Positions 1-8,157 of a stretch of 35,734 bases of DNA are shown here, in pieces (the first letter of the stretch is position 1; the number at the start of each line of letters is the position of its first letter). The stretch comes from Treponema sp. (GTDB lineage: Bacteria > Spirochaetota > Spirochaetia > Treponematales > Treponemataceae). A model generated the notes under the pieces. The model was not told the DNA's origin and ran no database searches. It saw nothing but the letters and a program-made list of their open reading frames with translations. A program made the position numbers and the translations under genes. The stretch lies in NCBI GenBank assembly GCA_024402535.1, contig JAKSTN010000029.1:1-35734 (forward strand). Reading direction: 5' to 3'.

Positions 1-97
1 GCTGTGCAAGTTCTTCATCAGTGTAACCTGATGCGTAATAAAGTGAACGGTGTGGAGCACGTGCTGTACCCATACATGCGTTGTCAGATTTTTTCAT
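1..97 (-). CDS. ilvD: Dihydroxy-acid dehydratase, N-terminal fragment (runs off the window)
   Basis: The reverse strand from an ATG at 95-97 encodes about 32 residues beginning MKKSDNACMGTARAPHRSL and continuing with an ASGYTDEEL segment. The RAPHRSL...G-x-TDE pattern is the usual N-terminus of IlvD, which dehydrates dihydroxy acids in isoleucine and valine synthesis using an iron-sulfur cluster. A GAGG ribosome site lies about 8 bases before the start. The rest of the gene lies outside the window, so catalytic residues cannot be checked. It sits downstream of the HD-GYP gene on the same strand and close to ilvB on the other strand, which fits a branched-chain amino acid context. Confidence 0.85.
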   Translation of the reverse strand, partial: MKKSDNACMGTARAPHRSLYYASGYTDEELAQ

Positions 98-169
98 AAT
101 AAACCTCATATATTTTGAAACTTAAATTATATTTAATATCTTAAGTATATATAAACTATGTGGATTTTT

Positions 170-2392
170 CTACTTTAAAACGATGTCTTCAGCATAAAGT
201 TTATACATGCCGGCTTCATCAAGCTTTTTGAAATTCTTTTCAATATCATTTACTACAACGCCTTCTTTTTCAGGAGTCATATTCATAAAAAGAACCAGTC
301 GCTTTGTCATGGAATAAGGAGTTGTAATGTCTGTATTACGGATACGAGCATTAATAGCATTGCGAAGAACTGCACCTGCCTTATAAAGTGCTTCCCCTTG
401 AAGTCTTTCACCAGTTGCACTCTCAATGGAAAATAATTTCACAACTACATTCTGATGATTCCGTTCTGCAAGTTTCAGTATATAAACAATCATCCTCATG
501 AATTCAGGATTTGTCATTTCATAAGCGCCGATATAACTATTCTGAGACTGAATCATTTTCTGAAGCGCCAGGGACACAGAACTATGATCGCCGTCTGAAG
601 TCTCAAAACCATCATGTGTCTTTGGCTTGATTTTCTTTGAATCAAGAAGTTTGATAAAAACATCAGCCATGTAAGGGTCAAACTGAATTCCTGAATATTT
701 CACATATTCATTTCGTACTTCTTCATCTGAAAGACGGCGGCGGTAAATACGGTTACTTGTCATTGCATCATAACTGTCAGCAATACAGAGAATTCTGGCA
801 ACTTCCGGAATATGTTCGCCAACAAGACCTTCAGGATACCCTGTTCCGTCATAACGTTCGTGATGATGCAGAACACCTTCTTTTAATCCCGCTACAGATT
901 CAATGCCGCCAATAATTTCACAACCAATTGTCGTGTGAAGCCGCATAAGGCTGAACTCATCCTGAACAAGGCTTCCCTTTTTATTCAGAATTGAATCAGG
1001 TACCCCGATTTTTCCGATATCATGCATAAGCCCGATGTAGTGAATATTCTGGCAGTATTTTTCATTTTTACCCAAAGCACGGGCCAAAGCTTCAGCATAG
1101 TCGGCAACACGGGCAGAATGTCCGCCAGTATATTCATCCTTTGCATCAATTGTTCCAGCAACTGTCCTGATTGTTTTAAGAGTCTGTTCTGCAGTATGTT
1201 TTTCCCGTTCCTTATAAACTAAAATAATATCTCTTATGCCTTGAGCAGAAGACAAAAGAAGCATTATTACAAGTGAAATGCTCATGTAGAATCCGGCAGC
1301 ATAGAATGGTCTTGTTCGGGAGAAGATAAGTTCCATAACACCGGCAACCAGAACAACTGCTATTCCAGCAACTGAAAAATGATACTCCATCAGGAAGCCG
1401 TGTTTTAAATCTATAAAGGTTGTAATGATAATCAACAGGATTCCAAGAATGATGAGTACATAATTTACAAGAATAAAATCAAAATAATCACGTTTATGAA
1501 GCAGATATAAAACAGTTGTAAATACGCCGAATACAAGAATCGTTCCGTTTACTATATTGTACCAGAATCCATAACGGCGTCTCTGCATTCTATCCCAATA
1601 TGAATAAAGCGGGATAACCATGAGAATCATGAAAACAAAAACCATAATTCCGGCAATTGATGTATTCCTGAAAATCAACTGACGGAGACGGCTTTCACAG
1701 ATTGCCCACAAAGAAAACAAAATCAGAGAAGATGCAAGATAAAGGATTCTCGGCTTTGTTTTTGTAACAATAATTATTATCAGACTTATGATAGCGGCAG
1801 AAATTCCACACAGCATAAGAAGAAGATTTGCGAAGACAACAACGCCGTAACGAGTCCACAAATGATTCCAGGCGCTGGATGCCTGAGCCACAATCACCTG
1901 CTGAATGTTGTTAAAGAAAGATGAACTTCCCCAGGTTTCAATTCTTATTTTTCGCCCGGCGTCTGAACGTGACACAGGAATGAAAACATAAGCACTAGGC
2001 ACATTACGTACCCAGAACCTAAGATTTTCTGTTACATATTCTGAACGAAGATTTCCATCCACGAAAATATAAATATTCTGACGGGAACTTCTTGTAAGGA
2101 TAACCATATTATCCTGAACATAATCGGGGATTGTATTTTCAATAATTAAGCGTTCACCGGAATGAATATCTGCAACAGCCGGAAGATCAATCTTCTGAGT
2201 TGTTCCATCTTCCTTTACAAGCGACCAGCCTGTATTCAAAGTTTTATAAAAAGACTGCCCTGTATAAGCTTCGCCTGAAAATTTCGGAAACAGCTGAAAT
2301 ACCAGAAGACAGACAATGGAAACTATTGAACTTGCCAGCGCAAAATAGAGTATAAATTGAGATATCCGTTTAGAGGTAAAGACTCTCTTCAT
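170..2392 (-). CDS. Membrane HD-GYP cyclic-di-GMP phosphodiesterase with 7TM-type sensor and degenerate GGDEF-like tail
   Basis: This 740-residue protein probably hydrolyses cyclic di-GMP in response to an outside signal. It has one N-terminal membrane segment (about 12-34), an extracytoplasmic domain (about 40-178), and a block of roughly seven hydrophobic helices (about 183-385). This architecture resembles 7TM receptors with an extracellular domain. The HD-GYP domain covers about 405-590. It shows H457-D458 in LMHDIGKIGVP and the HERYDGTGYPEG motif at 511-522, so the metal and GYP motifs are intact. The tail (about 610-740) has an IRNTDITTPYSMTKRLVLFM stretch (684-703). Its spacing resembles a GGDEF domain, but the GGDEF signature is absent. 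The start is preceded by GGGACA and a promoter at 2406-2434. The gene is divergent from ilvB. The ligand is unknown. Confidence 0.88.
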   Translation of the reverse strand: MKRVFTSKRISQFILYFALASSIVSIVCLLVFQLFPKFSGEAYTGQSFYKTLNTGWSLVKEDGTTQKIDLPAVADIHSGERLIIENTIPDYVQDNMVILTRSSRQNIYIFVDGNLRSEYVTENLRFWVRNVPSAYVFIPVSRSDAGRKIRIETWGSSSFFNNIQQVIVAQASSAWNHLWTRYGVVVFANLLLMLCGISAAIISLIIIIVTKTKPRILYLASSLILFSLWAICESRLRQLIFRNTSIAGIMVFVFMILMVIPLYSYWDRMQRRRYGFWYNIVNGTILVFGVFTTVLYLLHKRDYFDFILVNYVLIILGILLIIITTFIDLKHGFLMEYHFSVAGIAVVLVAGVMELIFSRTRPFYAAGFYMSISLVIMLLLSSAQGIRDIILVYKEREKHTAEQTLKTIRTVAGTIDAKDEYTGGHSARVADYAEALARALGKNEKYCQNIHYIGLMHDIGKIGVPDSILNKKGSLVQDEFSLMRLHTTIGCEIIGGIESVAGLKEGVLHHHERYDGTGYPEGLVGEHIPEVARILCIADSYDAMTSNRIYRRRLSDEEVRNEYVKYSGIQFDPYMADVFIKLLDSKKIKPKTHDGFETSDGDHSSVSLALQKMIQSQNSYIGAYEMTNPEFMRMIVYILKLAERNHQNVVVKLFSIESATGERLQGEALYKAGAVLRNAINARIRNTDITTPYSMTKRLVLFMNMTPEKEGVVVNDIEKNFKKLDEAGMYKLYAEDIVLK

Positions 2393-2405
2393 ATATTGTC
2401 CCTAT

Positions 2406-2434
2406 ATTTTACTACATAATAGTAAAAATGCAAA
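2406..2434 (-). promoter_or_regulatory. Predicted sigma70 promoter of the HD-GYP gene
   Basis: On the reverse strand a TTTGCA box (2429-2434) and a TAAAAT box (2406-2411) are separated by exactly 17 bases. The start codon follows 13 bases later. The 65-bp divergent gap also carries the ilvB promoter elements, so the two genes may be co-regulated. Confidence 0.5.
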
Positions 2435-2439
2435 AAATC

Positions 2440-2448
2440 TGATAGACT
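2440..2448 (+). promoter_or_regulatory. Extended -10 promoter of ilvB, nearly leaderless
   Basis: TGaTAGACT fits the extended -10 pattern TGn-TAnnnT. The predicted transcription start is about 2455-2457 and the ilvB ATG is at 2458. There is no Shine-Dalgarno sequence in between. No good -35 box is visible at the expected distance, as is common for extended -10 promoters. Confidence 0.5.
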
Positions 2449-2457
2449 AGCAGAACT

Positions 2458-4218
2458 ATGAAAAAAACAGGTAGCGAAATTATTACAACTCTTTTAGAGA
2501 TGCACGGTGTTACAACCGTAGCCGGAATTCCGGGTGGCTCAATTCTGCCACTTTACGATGAATTGAACAGAAGCAACATTAAGCATGTACTGGTCCGCCA
2601 TGAACAGGCAGCCGGATTCATTGCCCAGGGTATGGCTCGTTCAACCGGTTCCGTCGCTGTCTGTATGGCCACCAGCGGTCCTGGGGCTATGAACCTGCTT
2701 ACAGCCATTGCTGATGCACGCTGTGACAGTGTTCCTATCATTGCAATCACAGGTCAGGTTAATACAACTCTTTTGGGAACAGATGCTTTCCAGGAAGCCG
2801 ACACTTTCGGACTTTCTTTCTCAATCACAAAGCATTCCGTAATGGTAAAAGATGCAAAAGATCTTCTCACAGTAATTCCTGAAGCATTCAAAATTGCAAA
2901 GAACGGAAGACCAGGTCCTGTACTTATCGACGTTCCAAGAAACGTTCAGCTTCAGACTGTTGAATTCGATGCATGGCCTGAAATTGAAGACGTAAAAATC
3001 AAGGACAATGCAAATGTCCGTTTCCACACACCGGCTTCTGAATACAAAGAAAAAATGGAATCCATCTGCGGCCTTATGAAAGACGCTAAAAAACCGGTAC
3101 TTTTCCTTGGTGGCGGATGTAACAGTGTTGAAGCCGCAAAAGAACTGGAAAAATTCCTGGCACAGTACAAGATGCCTGTAACAGTAAGTCTTATGGGTAT
3201 TGGTGCTGTTCCAAAATCTGCTGATGTATGGACAGGTATGGTTGGTATGCACGGTTCGTATGCAGCAAACTATGCCATGTACAATTCAGACCTGGTAATT
3301 GCTGCAGGTGTACGCTTTGATGACCGCGCTACAGGCGTTGTTTCAAAATTCTGCCCTAACGCAAAACTGGTTCACATCGACATTGATGCCGCTGAAGTTG
3401 ATAAGATCATTGAATCAAATGTTTCTGTAGTTGCAGACGTTGAATCTGTATTCCCTATCCTTACAACTCTGGTTTCAGAAAAGAAAGGTGATTTTGCTTC
3501 CGGTGCTGCTGACCGCAAAAACTGGATGGCAGAAATTGCAAAAGTTCGTGCCGAAACAGACTCAATTACAGAAGGCCGTCCAAAGGATGCAGATAAAACA
3601 AATCCTCGTGAATTCATTTCTACAATCCCACAGGTTGCAGAAAAAGCCGGAATCAAAGGCGATGACCTTGTCGTTACAACAGACGTTGGTCAGCACCAGA
3701 TGTTCGCAGCCCAGTACTACCCAGTAGAAAAAGCAAGAACTTTCCTTACTTCAGGAAGCCTTGGAACTATGGGATTCGGTCTGCCTGCTGCATTAGGTGC
3801 TGCCCTTGCAAATCCAGACAAACGCGTTGTCTGCTTCTCAGGTGACGGTTCCATCATGATGAACATTCAGGAAATGGCAACTCTTGCTGAACAGAACCTG
3901 GCTGTAACAGTTATCATTTTTGTAAATGGTACTCTTGGTATGGTTTACCAGCAGCAGAAATACCTCTTTGACAAAAACTACAGTGCTTCAGTATTCGGAA
4001 AAAATCCTGACATCTTAAAAATTGCAGAAGGTTTCGGAATTGAAACTGTAAATGCTGATACAGACAAAGAATGGTACATGAAGGCCTTTGATGCAAAACG
4101 TGCAAACAAGCCTTGCGTTGTAACAGTAACTGTTGGTTCTGAAGAAGATGTTCTTCCATTCGTTCCTGGTGGAAAAGCAAACATCGATGCCATTCGCAGC
4201 CTTGAAAAGCTGAATTAG
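2458..4218 (+). CDS. ilvB: Acetolactate synthase large (catalytic) subunit
   Basis: This ThDP-dependent enzyme condenses pyruvate with pyruvate or 2-oxobutyrate, the first shared step of valine, leucine and isoleucine synthesis. At 586 residues it is a normal family length. The N-terminal pyrimidine-binding domain contains the catalytic glutamate in RHEQAAG (E49). The central domain contains GVRFDDRATG. The C-terminal domain has the ThDP/Mg motif starting GDGSIMMN near residue 462 and ending in a VN pair about 28 residues on. No regulatory small subunit (ilvN) gene follows. The next gene starts 6 bases later and encodes a methyltransferase. The start codon has no ribosome site and lies about 10 bases after an extended -10 box, so the mRNA may be leaderless. 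Confidence 0.95.
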   Translation: MKKTGSEIITTLLEMHGVTTVAGIPGGSILPLYDELNRSNIKHVLVRHEQAAGFIAQGMARSTGSVAVCMATSGPGAMNLLTAIADARCDSVPIIAITGQVNTTLLGTDAFQEADTFGLSFSITKHSVMVKDAKDLLTVIPEAFKIAKNGRPGPVLIDVPRNVQLQTVEFDAWPEIEDVKIKDNANVRFHTPASEYKEKMESICGLMKDAKKPVLFLGGGCNSVEAAKELEKFLAQYKMPVTVSLMGIGAVPKSADVWTGMVGMHGSYAANYAMYNSDLVIAAGVRFDDRATGVVSKFCPNAKLVHIDIDAAEVDKIIESNVSVVADVESVFPILTTLVSEKKGDFASGAADRKNWMAEIAKVRAETDSITEGRPKDADKTNPREFISTIPQVAEKAGIKGDDLVVTTDVGQHQMFAAQYYPVEKARTFLTSGSLGTMGFGLPAALGAALANPDKRVVCFSGDGSIMMNIQEMATLAEQNLAVTVIIFVNGTLGMVYQQQKYLFDKNYSASVFGKNPDILKIAEGFGIETVNADTDKEWYMKAFDAKRANKPCVVTVTVGSEEDVLPFVPGGKANIDAIRSLEKLN

Positions 4219-4224
4219 TCTCAT

Positions 4225-4950
4225 ATGAAACCAGCTCTTTACCTTTTCCCTGTTACTCTGGGTGACACAACAGCAACGGATCCTGAAGACGTAAAAAAAG
4301 TGCTTCCTGATTACAATCGGGAGATTCTGATTACAGTGAAGCACTTTATTGTAGAAAACATCCGTTCTGCCCGCCGGTTCCTGAAAGCCTGTGACAAGTC
4401 TATTGATATAGACACCCTCACCTTTTATGAACTGAACCGCCATACAGATTTAAAGATTGTAGGCGATTACCTGAAGCCTCTGGAAAATGGTGAAAGTGTT
4501 GGTATCATTTCTGAAGCAGGTTGTCCTGCCATTGCGGACCCGGGAGCCGACGTTGTTGCAATTGCACAGAAGCGTGGCTTTGACGTAGTTCCACTGGTAG
4601 GACCTTCTTCAATCATTATGAGCGTAATGGCTTCAGGCTTTAACGGACAGAGTTTTGCCTTCAACGGCTACCTTCCTGTGGAAGGACCTGAACGCACAAA
4701 AAAAATCCGCCAGCTGGAAAACAAAGTTTACAACGAAGACCAGACTCAGATTTTTATTGAAACTCCATACAGAAATGCAAAACTTATAGAAAGCATCATA
4801 AATACCTGCCGTCCTGACACAAAGTTCTGCATCGCATGTGACATCACTGGAAAATCAGAATACATCAAGACAAAAACCTGCCAGCAGTGGAAAAAGTCCG
4901 GCGCCCCGGATCTTGGCAAAACCCCTGCAATTTTCCTGATTTACAAATAA
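4225..4950 (+). CDS. Short RsmI-like SAM-dependent methyltransferase (tetrapyrrole methylase fold)
   Basis: This 241-residue protein belongs to the tetrapyrrole methylase superfamily near RsmI, the enzyme that 2'-O-methylates cytidine 1402 of 16S rRNA. Visible landmarks are LYLFPVTLGDT at the N-terminus (the usual LYxVxTPIGN position), SEAGCPAIADPGADVV in the middle, VGPSSIIMSVMASG, and FIETPYRN. These correspond to the SAM-binding loops of the family. It lacks the C-terminal extension of classical RsmI (about 280 residues) and resembles a shorter paralogous branch, so the exact substrate is uncertain. It follows ilvB by 6 bases with no clear ribosome site, which suggests co-transcription and coupled translation. 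Confidence 0.75.
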   Translation: MKPALYLFPVTLGDTTATDPEDVKKVLPDYNREILITVKHFIVENIRSARRFLKACDKSIDIDTLTFYELNRHTDLKIVGDYLKPLENGESVGIISEAGCPAIADPGADVVAIAQKRGFDVVPLVGPSSIIMSVMASGFNGQSFAFNGYLPVEGPERTKKIRQLENKVYNEDQTQIFIETPYRNAKLIESIINTCRPDTKFCIACDITGKSEYIKTKTCQQWKKSGAPDLGKTPAIFLIYK

Positions 4951-4953
4951 TTC

Positions 4954-4966
4954 GTGCGTAACGCAC
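4954..4966. terminator. Small perfect hairpin after the methyltransferase gene
   Basis: GTGCG-TAA-CGCAC forms a perfect 5-bp stem just after the stop codon at 4950. There is no T tract, so termination is doubtful. It may instead protect the mRNA end or be a dispersed repeat. Confidence 0.3.
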
Positions 4967-5046
4967 AAACATTCAGAACTTCTACTCAATACATCGCCTC
5001 TTTTCTCTTTTATCATAACCGTATCTTTATTTGACAAGAGGTTTTT

Positions 5047-6714
5047 ATGATAAAATCGATTTTTCTTGCAGCCAGTATTTTTACGGCATTTACTATGTTC
5101 AGTTTCTACGGATGTAAAAACGGCGCTTCAACTATTGAACCGGAACAAACTGAGGATAACTCAAGCCTAGATGAAATCCTTGGAAAAACTTATAAAGTAA
5201 ACTTTTCCGGTTTATCGGGATGGTCAGATGACGGGTCTTTTAATTTTGATAAAGATTCCGGCAAACTCACAATTTCCAAAGCTTTTCAAGGCGGTGGATT
5301 TTCGATTTCTCCTTTTGATGACAGTGATTACAATTATCTTGAAATTAAATACACTCAGGCAAAAGGTTCTTTTACAGTTTCAGCAGGATATTCTGACAAA
5401 ACCTCAAAAATGGTTGGTTGTCCGGAATATGATAATGTTGCTTATTTAACACTAAATCCTGAAAAAAAAGGAACATTATCTTCCATTTCGATACAGGCAT
5501 ATTCAAGCGAAGTTTCAGTAATACTTGAAAGCCTTACATTCACTGCTAAAAAACCAGAGCTTGCTGCAATTGTTGATAAGAAAGATGGAAGTTTTGATTC
5601 TTCAATTTCGGCAATCGATTTTGCTAAAAAAATGCGGGTTGGCTGGAACCTTTCAAATTCTCTTGACGCTCATTCAGGAGATTTTGCGGATAATCCTAAA
5701 GAACTTGGGCTTGCATCAGAAACTTTCTTTGTTTTAGATCAGCCTTATACTACAAAGAAAATTATTCAGCTTCCTCGTACAAATGGCTATTCATCTATCA
5801 GAATTCCAGTTACCTGGTACAATCACATTATTGATGATAACTACACAATTGACCCAAAGTGGATGGCACGTGTTAAACAGGTTGTAGATTGGGCTATAGA
5901 AGATGGTTACTACGTTATTTTAAATGAACATCATTCAAAACATGAAAAAATGAGTACCCCTTTAAAATATGGTGAAGGTTACGTTGTAAGAAATACTCCG
6001 GAAGACATTGCAGAATCAGAGCGTTTCTTAAAAGCAATCTGGACTCAAATAGCTACAGCCTTTAACGGTTCTTATGATGAACATCTTATCTTTGAATTTA
6101 TGAATGAGCCAAGTAATGTAGGACACAATCATGAATGGAATCCTGGATTGGTAACATATTATGCCGATTACAGCACTTGTGAAGAATGCATTGCTGACTA
6201 TAAAATCTTAAATGAATATAATCAGCTTTGTCTGAAAGCAATCCGATCAACCGGCGGAAACAATGCTAAGCGTTTCTTAATTGTTCCTAGTTTGTGTGAA
6301 CAGGAAGAACCTCTTTTGCATAAACTGTTTAAGCTTCCAGAAGATACTGCACATGACAAATTAATGGTAACAACACATAATTATGAAATGGGTGTTTATC
6401 CAGAATATGTTAAAAATGAATATACTACAGAGATTGAGACCAAATTAGCAGATTTATACGCCAAATTAAATGATGCTTATGTTATAAAAGGTATTCCTGT
6501 TATTATTGGGGAAACTCATACCTTAAGAAGTATTCCATATGCCGAACGTGAAAAGTGGGCAAAAAGTTTTTATAAAATAGCTTCAAGTTATGGAATGCCT
6601 GTGCTTTATTGGGAAGATGCATACAATGTTAGCAATCACTTTGACCGAACAAATTTAACAGTGATTGAACCCGATTTTGTAAAATTAATGATAGACAGCT
6701 GGCAGTGCGAATAA
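5047..6714 (+). CDS. Secreted GH5-family glucanase lipoprotein with N-terminal carbohydrate-binding-like domain
   Basis: This 555-residue protein is likely a cell-surface endo-beta-glucanase (cellulase or related hemicellulase). It has a lipoprotein signal with lipobox FYGC (C23). A beta-rich region (about 50-170) looks like a carbohydrate-binding module. The GH5 catalytic barrel (about 185-555) begins AKKMRVGWNLSNSLDA, the typical GxNLGN-like start. NEHHSKH follows beta-strand 3 or 4. The acid/base glutamate is in FEFMNEPSN (E354) and the nucleophile is in VIIGETH (E489), so both catalytic residues are present. The start is supported by AGAGG about 5 bases upstream. A response-regulator gene begins 12 bases after the stop and may be co-transcribed. 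The exact substrate cannot be told from the sequence. Confidence 0.9.
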   Translation: MIKSIFLAASIFTAFTMFSFYGCKNGASTIEPEQTEDNSSLDEILGKTYKVNFSGLSGWSDDGSFNFDKDSGKLTISKAFQGGGFSISPFDDSDYNYLEIKYTQAKGSFTVSAGYSDKTSKMVGCPEYDNVAYLTLNPEKKGTLSSISIQAYSSEVSVILESLTFTAKKPELAAIVDKKDGSFDSSISAIDFAKKMRVGWNLSNSLDAHSGDFADNPKELGLASETFFVLDQPYTTKKIIQLPRTNGYSSIRIPVTWYNHIIDDNYTIDPKWMARVKQVVDWAIEDGYYVILNEHHSKHEKMSTPLKYGEGYVVRNTPEDIAESERFLKAIWTQIATAFNGSYDEHLIFEFMNEPSNVGHNHEWNPGLVTYYADYSTCEECIADYKILNEYNQLCLKAIRSTGGNNAKRFLIVPSLCEQEEPLLHKLFKLPEDTAHDKLMVTTHNYEMGVYPEYVKNEYTTEIETKLADLYAKLNDAYVIKGIPVIIGETHTLRSIPYAEREKWAKSFYKIASSYGMPVLYWEDAYNVSNHFDRTNLTVIEPDFVKLMIDSWQCE

Positions 6715-6726
6715 GCTGAGGTATAT

Positions 6727-8073
6727 ATGAACAAACACTTGATATTAATAGATGAACAAAAAATGATTCTTTATGGACTCAAAAGTTATATTGAATCCTC
6801 TTCTTCCTGGAAAGTCTCTTTAATGGCTTCAGATTTGGAAGATTTGATTTTGCAAATGGATGAAAATGAGTCTGTTTTTTCCAACCCCGGAAGTAAAAAC
6901 GATTGTTTTGTTGCCATTATTGATATCAAATGCGGAAATGACAGCGGTTATGACATTGTAAATCATCTGCGGAAAAAAATTCCCGGAATCAAATGTATTA
7001 TGTACACTATCCATTCAACTTATGGAAACATTATTTATGCATTGGAAACAGGGATAGAAGGCTTTTTAAGCAAAAACTCAGATGAAAATGAACTGATTCT
7101 GGCGCTGGATGCTGTCAGTCAGGGAAAATCGTATATCCAGCAGGATTTGATGAAAGACACACTTTTAGTTTCCAATAAAGTTGCACTTTTAACATCCAGA
7201 GAAAAACAGGTTTTTGATATGGTTTGTGACGGACATGATAAAAAAGAAATATGTTCCAGATTAAAAATCACAATCCGAACCTGCGAAAATTATTTTTCTT
7301 TGCTTTATTCAAAACTGGGTGTAAATGATATACAGGAAATGGAAGAAAAATTCGGAGTGATTAAAAGTCAGCCCAGAACAAGATTCGAAAAAGAAATGAT
7401 TTCACCAGATGATGCTTCGTACCCAATAAACCTGAAACTTTCACTGGATGAATCTTATGATGGCGACGGCGTAAAAATCCTTTATTCAAATATTCCAAAG
7501 GAAGCAACAATTCTTACCATAATGCTTCATGACGGCGAAAAAACAAAGCAGACAACATTCATGGAAAAATCAACCTGGGGTAAAAACAATGAGTATTACG
7601 ATGCAGGATTTTATATTTACCCTTACCTGAACGCCGGAAAGAAATACACTTTCGAATTCATATACAGAAAAAGAAACTATGACATTGTAGATAAAGCATA
7701 CTTAGACGTTACTCCATCCAAGGGACAAGAGATGGATATAAAAATGATGAGCAAAGATAATCTGATTGTTGATCCAGAGACACTTATTTGTTCGATAAAA
7801 GAAAACCCTCTTCCGGAGCTTCCACCAGAAACACGAATCTGTGCAACACTCTGGGACCGGGAATGGAAGTTTCTGGGCAATGTTTATAGAAATCTTTCAG
7901 ATCCTGACTGCTTCGGACCTTATGATTTATACAACGATATTAGTTTTTATCCTAAAATACATGAAATGCAATCTGTGAAGAAAGTTATCATTCATTTTTA
8001 TGTACAATATAAGCTTTATGAATGGGACTTTTTCATCTCTCCACTTTATGCCTTCGATCCTGAAAAATTATAA
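6727..8073 (+). CDS. NarL/LuxR-type response regulator with an uncharacterised C-terminal beta-rich domain
   Basis: The 448-residue protein starts with a receiver domain (about 3-135). It contains D66 in AIIDIKCG as the likely phosphorylation site and K116 in GFLSKNSDENE. A LuxR/NarL-type helix-turn-helix follows (about 153-208) with LTSREKQVFDMVCDG and TIRTCENYFSLLYSKLGV. Ordinary NarL regulators end here at about 210-220 residues. This one continues for about 230 residues in a segment rich in alternating hydrophobic residues, aromatics and prolines, with no membrane segment. It may be one or two beta-sandwich domains. No histidine kinase is adjacent. It lies 12 bases after the GH5 gene, which suggests a link to polysaccharide use. 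The role of the C-terminal part is unknown. Confidence 0.8.
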   Translation: MNKHLILIDEQKMILYGLKSYIESSSSWKVSLMASDLEDLILQMDENESVFSNPGSKNDCFVAIIDIKCGNDSGYDIVNHLRKKIPGIKCIMYTIHSTYGNIIYALETGIEGFLSKNSDENELILALDAVSQGKSYIQQDLMKDTLLVSNKVALLTSREKQVFDMVCDGHDKKEICSRLKITIRTCENYFSLLYSKLGVNDIQEMEEKFGVIKSQPRTRFEKEMISPDDASYPINLKLSLDESYDGDGVKILYSNIPKEATILTIMLHDGEKTKQTTFMEKSTWGKNNEYYDAGFYIYPYLNAGKKYTFEFIYRKRNYDIVDKAYLDVTPSKGQEMDIKMMSKDNLIVDPETLICSIKENPLPELPPETRICATLWDREWKFLGNVYRNLSDPDCFGPYDLYNDISFYPKIHEMQSVKKVIIHFYVQYKLYEWDFFISPLYAFDPEKL

Positions 8074-8080
8074 AATTCCC

Positions 8081-8129
8081 TTGACTTCTGTTTCTACAAG
8101 TAGTAACATTGTTACTGTAAATAGAAACA
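8081..8129 (+). promoter_or_regulatory. Promoter of the binding-protein gene with a large symmetric operator
   Basis: TTGACT (8081-8086) and TAACAT (8104-8109) are 17 bases apart. Over the -10 box lies a dyad centred exactly on 8109. The inner arms are AGTAACA (8102-8108) and TGTTACT (8110-8116). The outer arms are TGTTTCTA (8089-8096) and TAGAAACA (8122-8129). All four arms are symmetric about the same base, which suggests a repressor operator. A GAGG ribosome site is found before the ATG at 8158. Confidence 0.65.
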
Positions 8130-8157
8130 ATAAATTAAACACACACGAGGTTATTTT

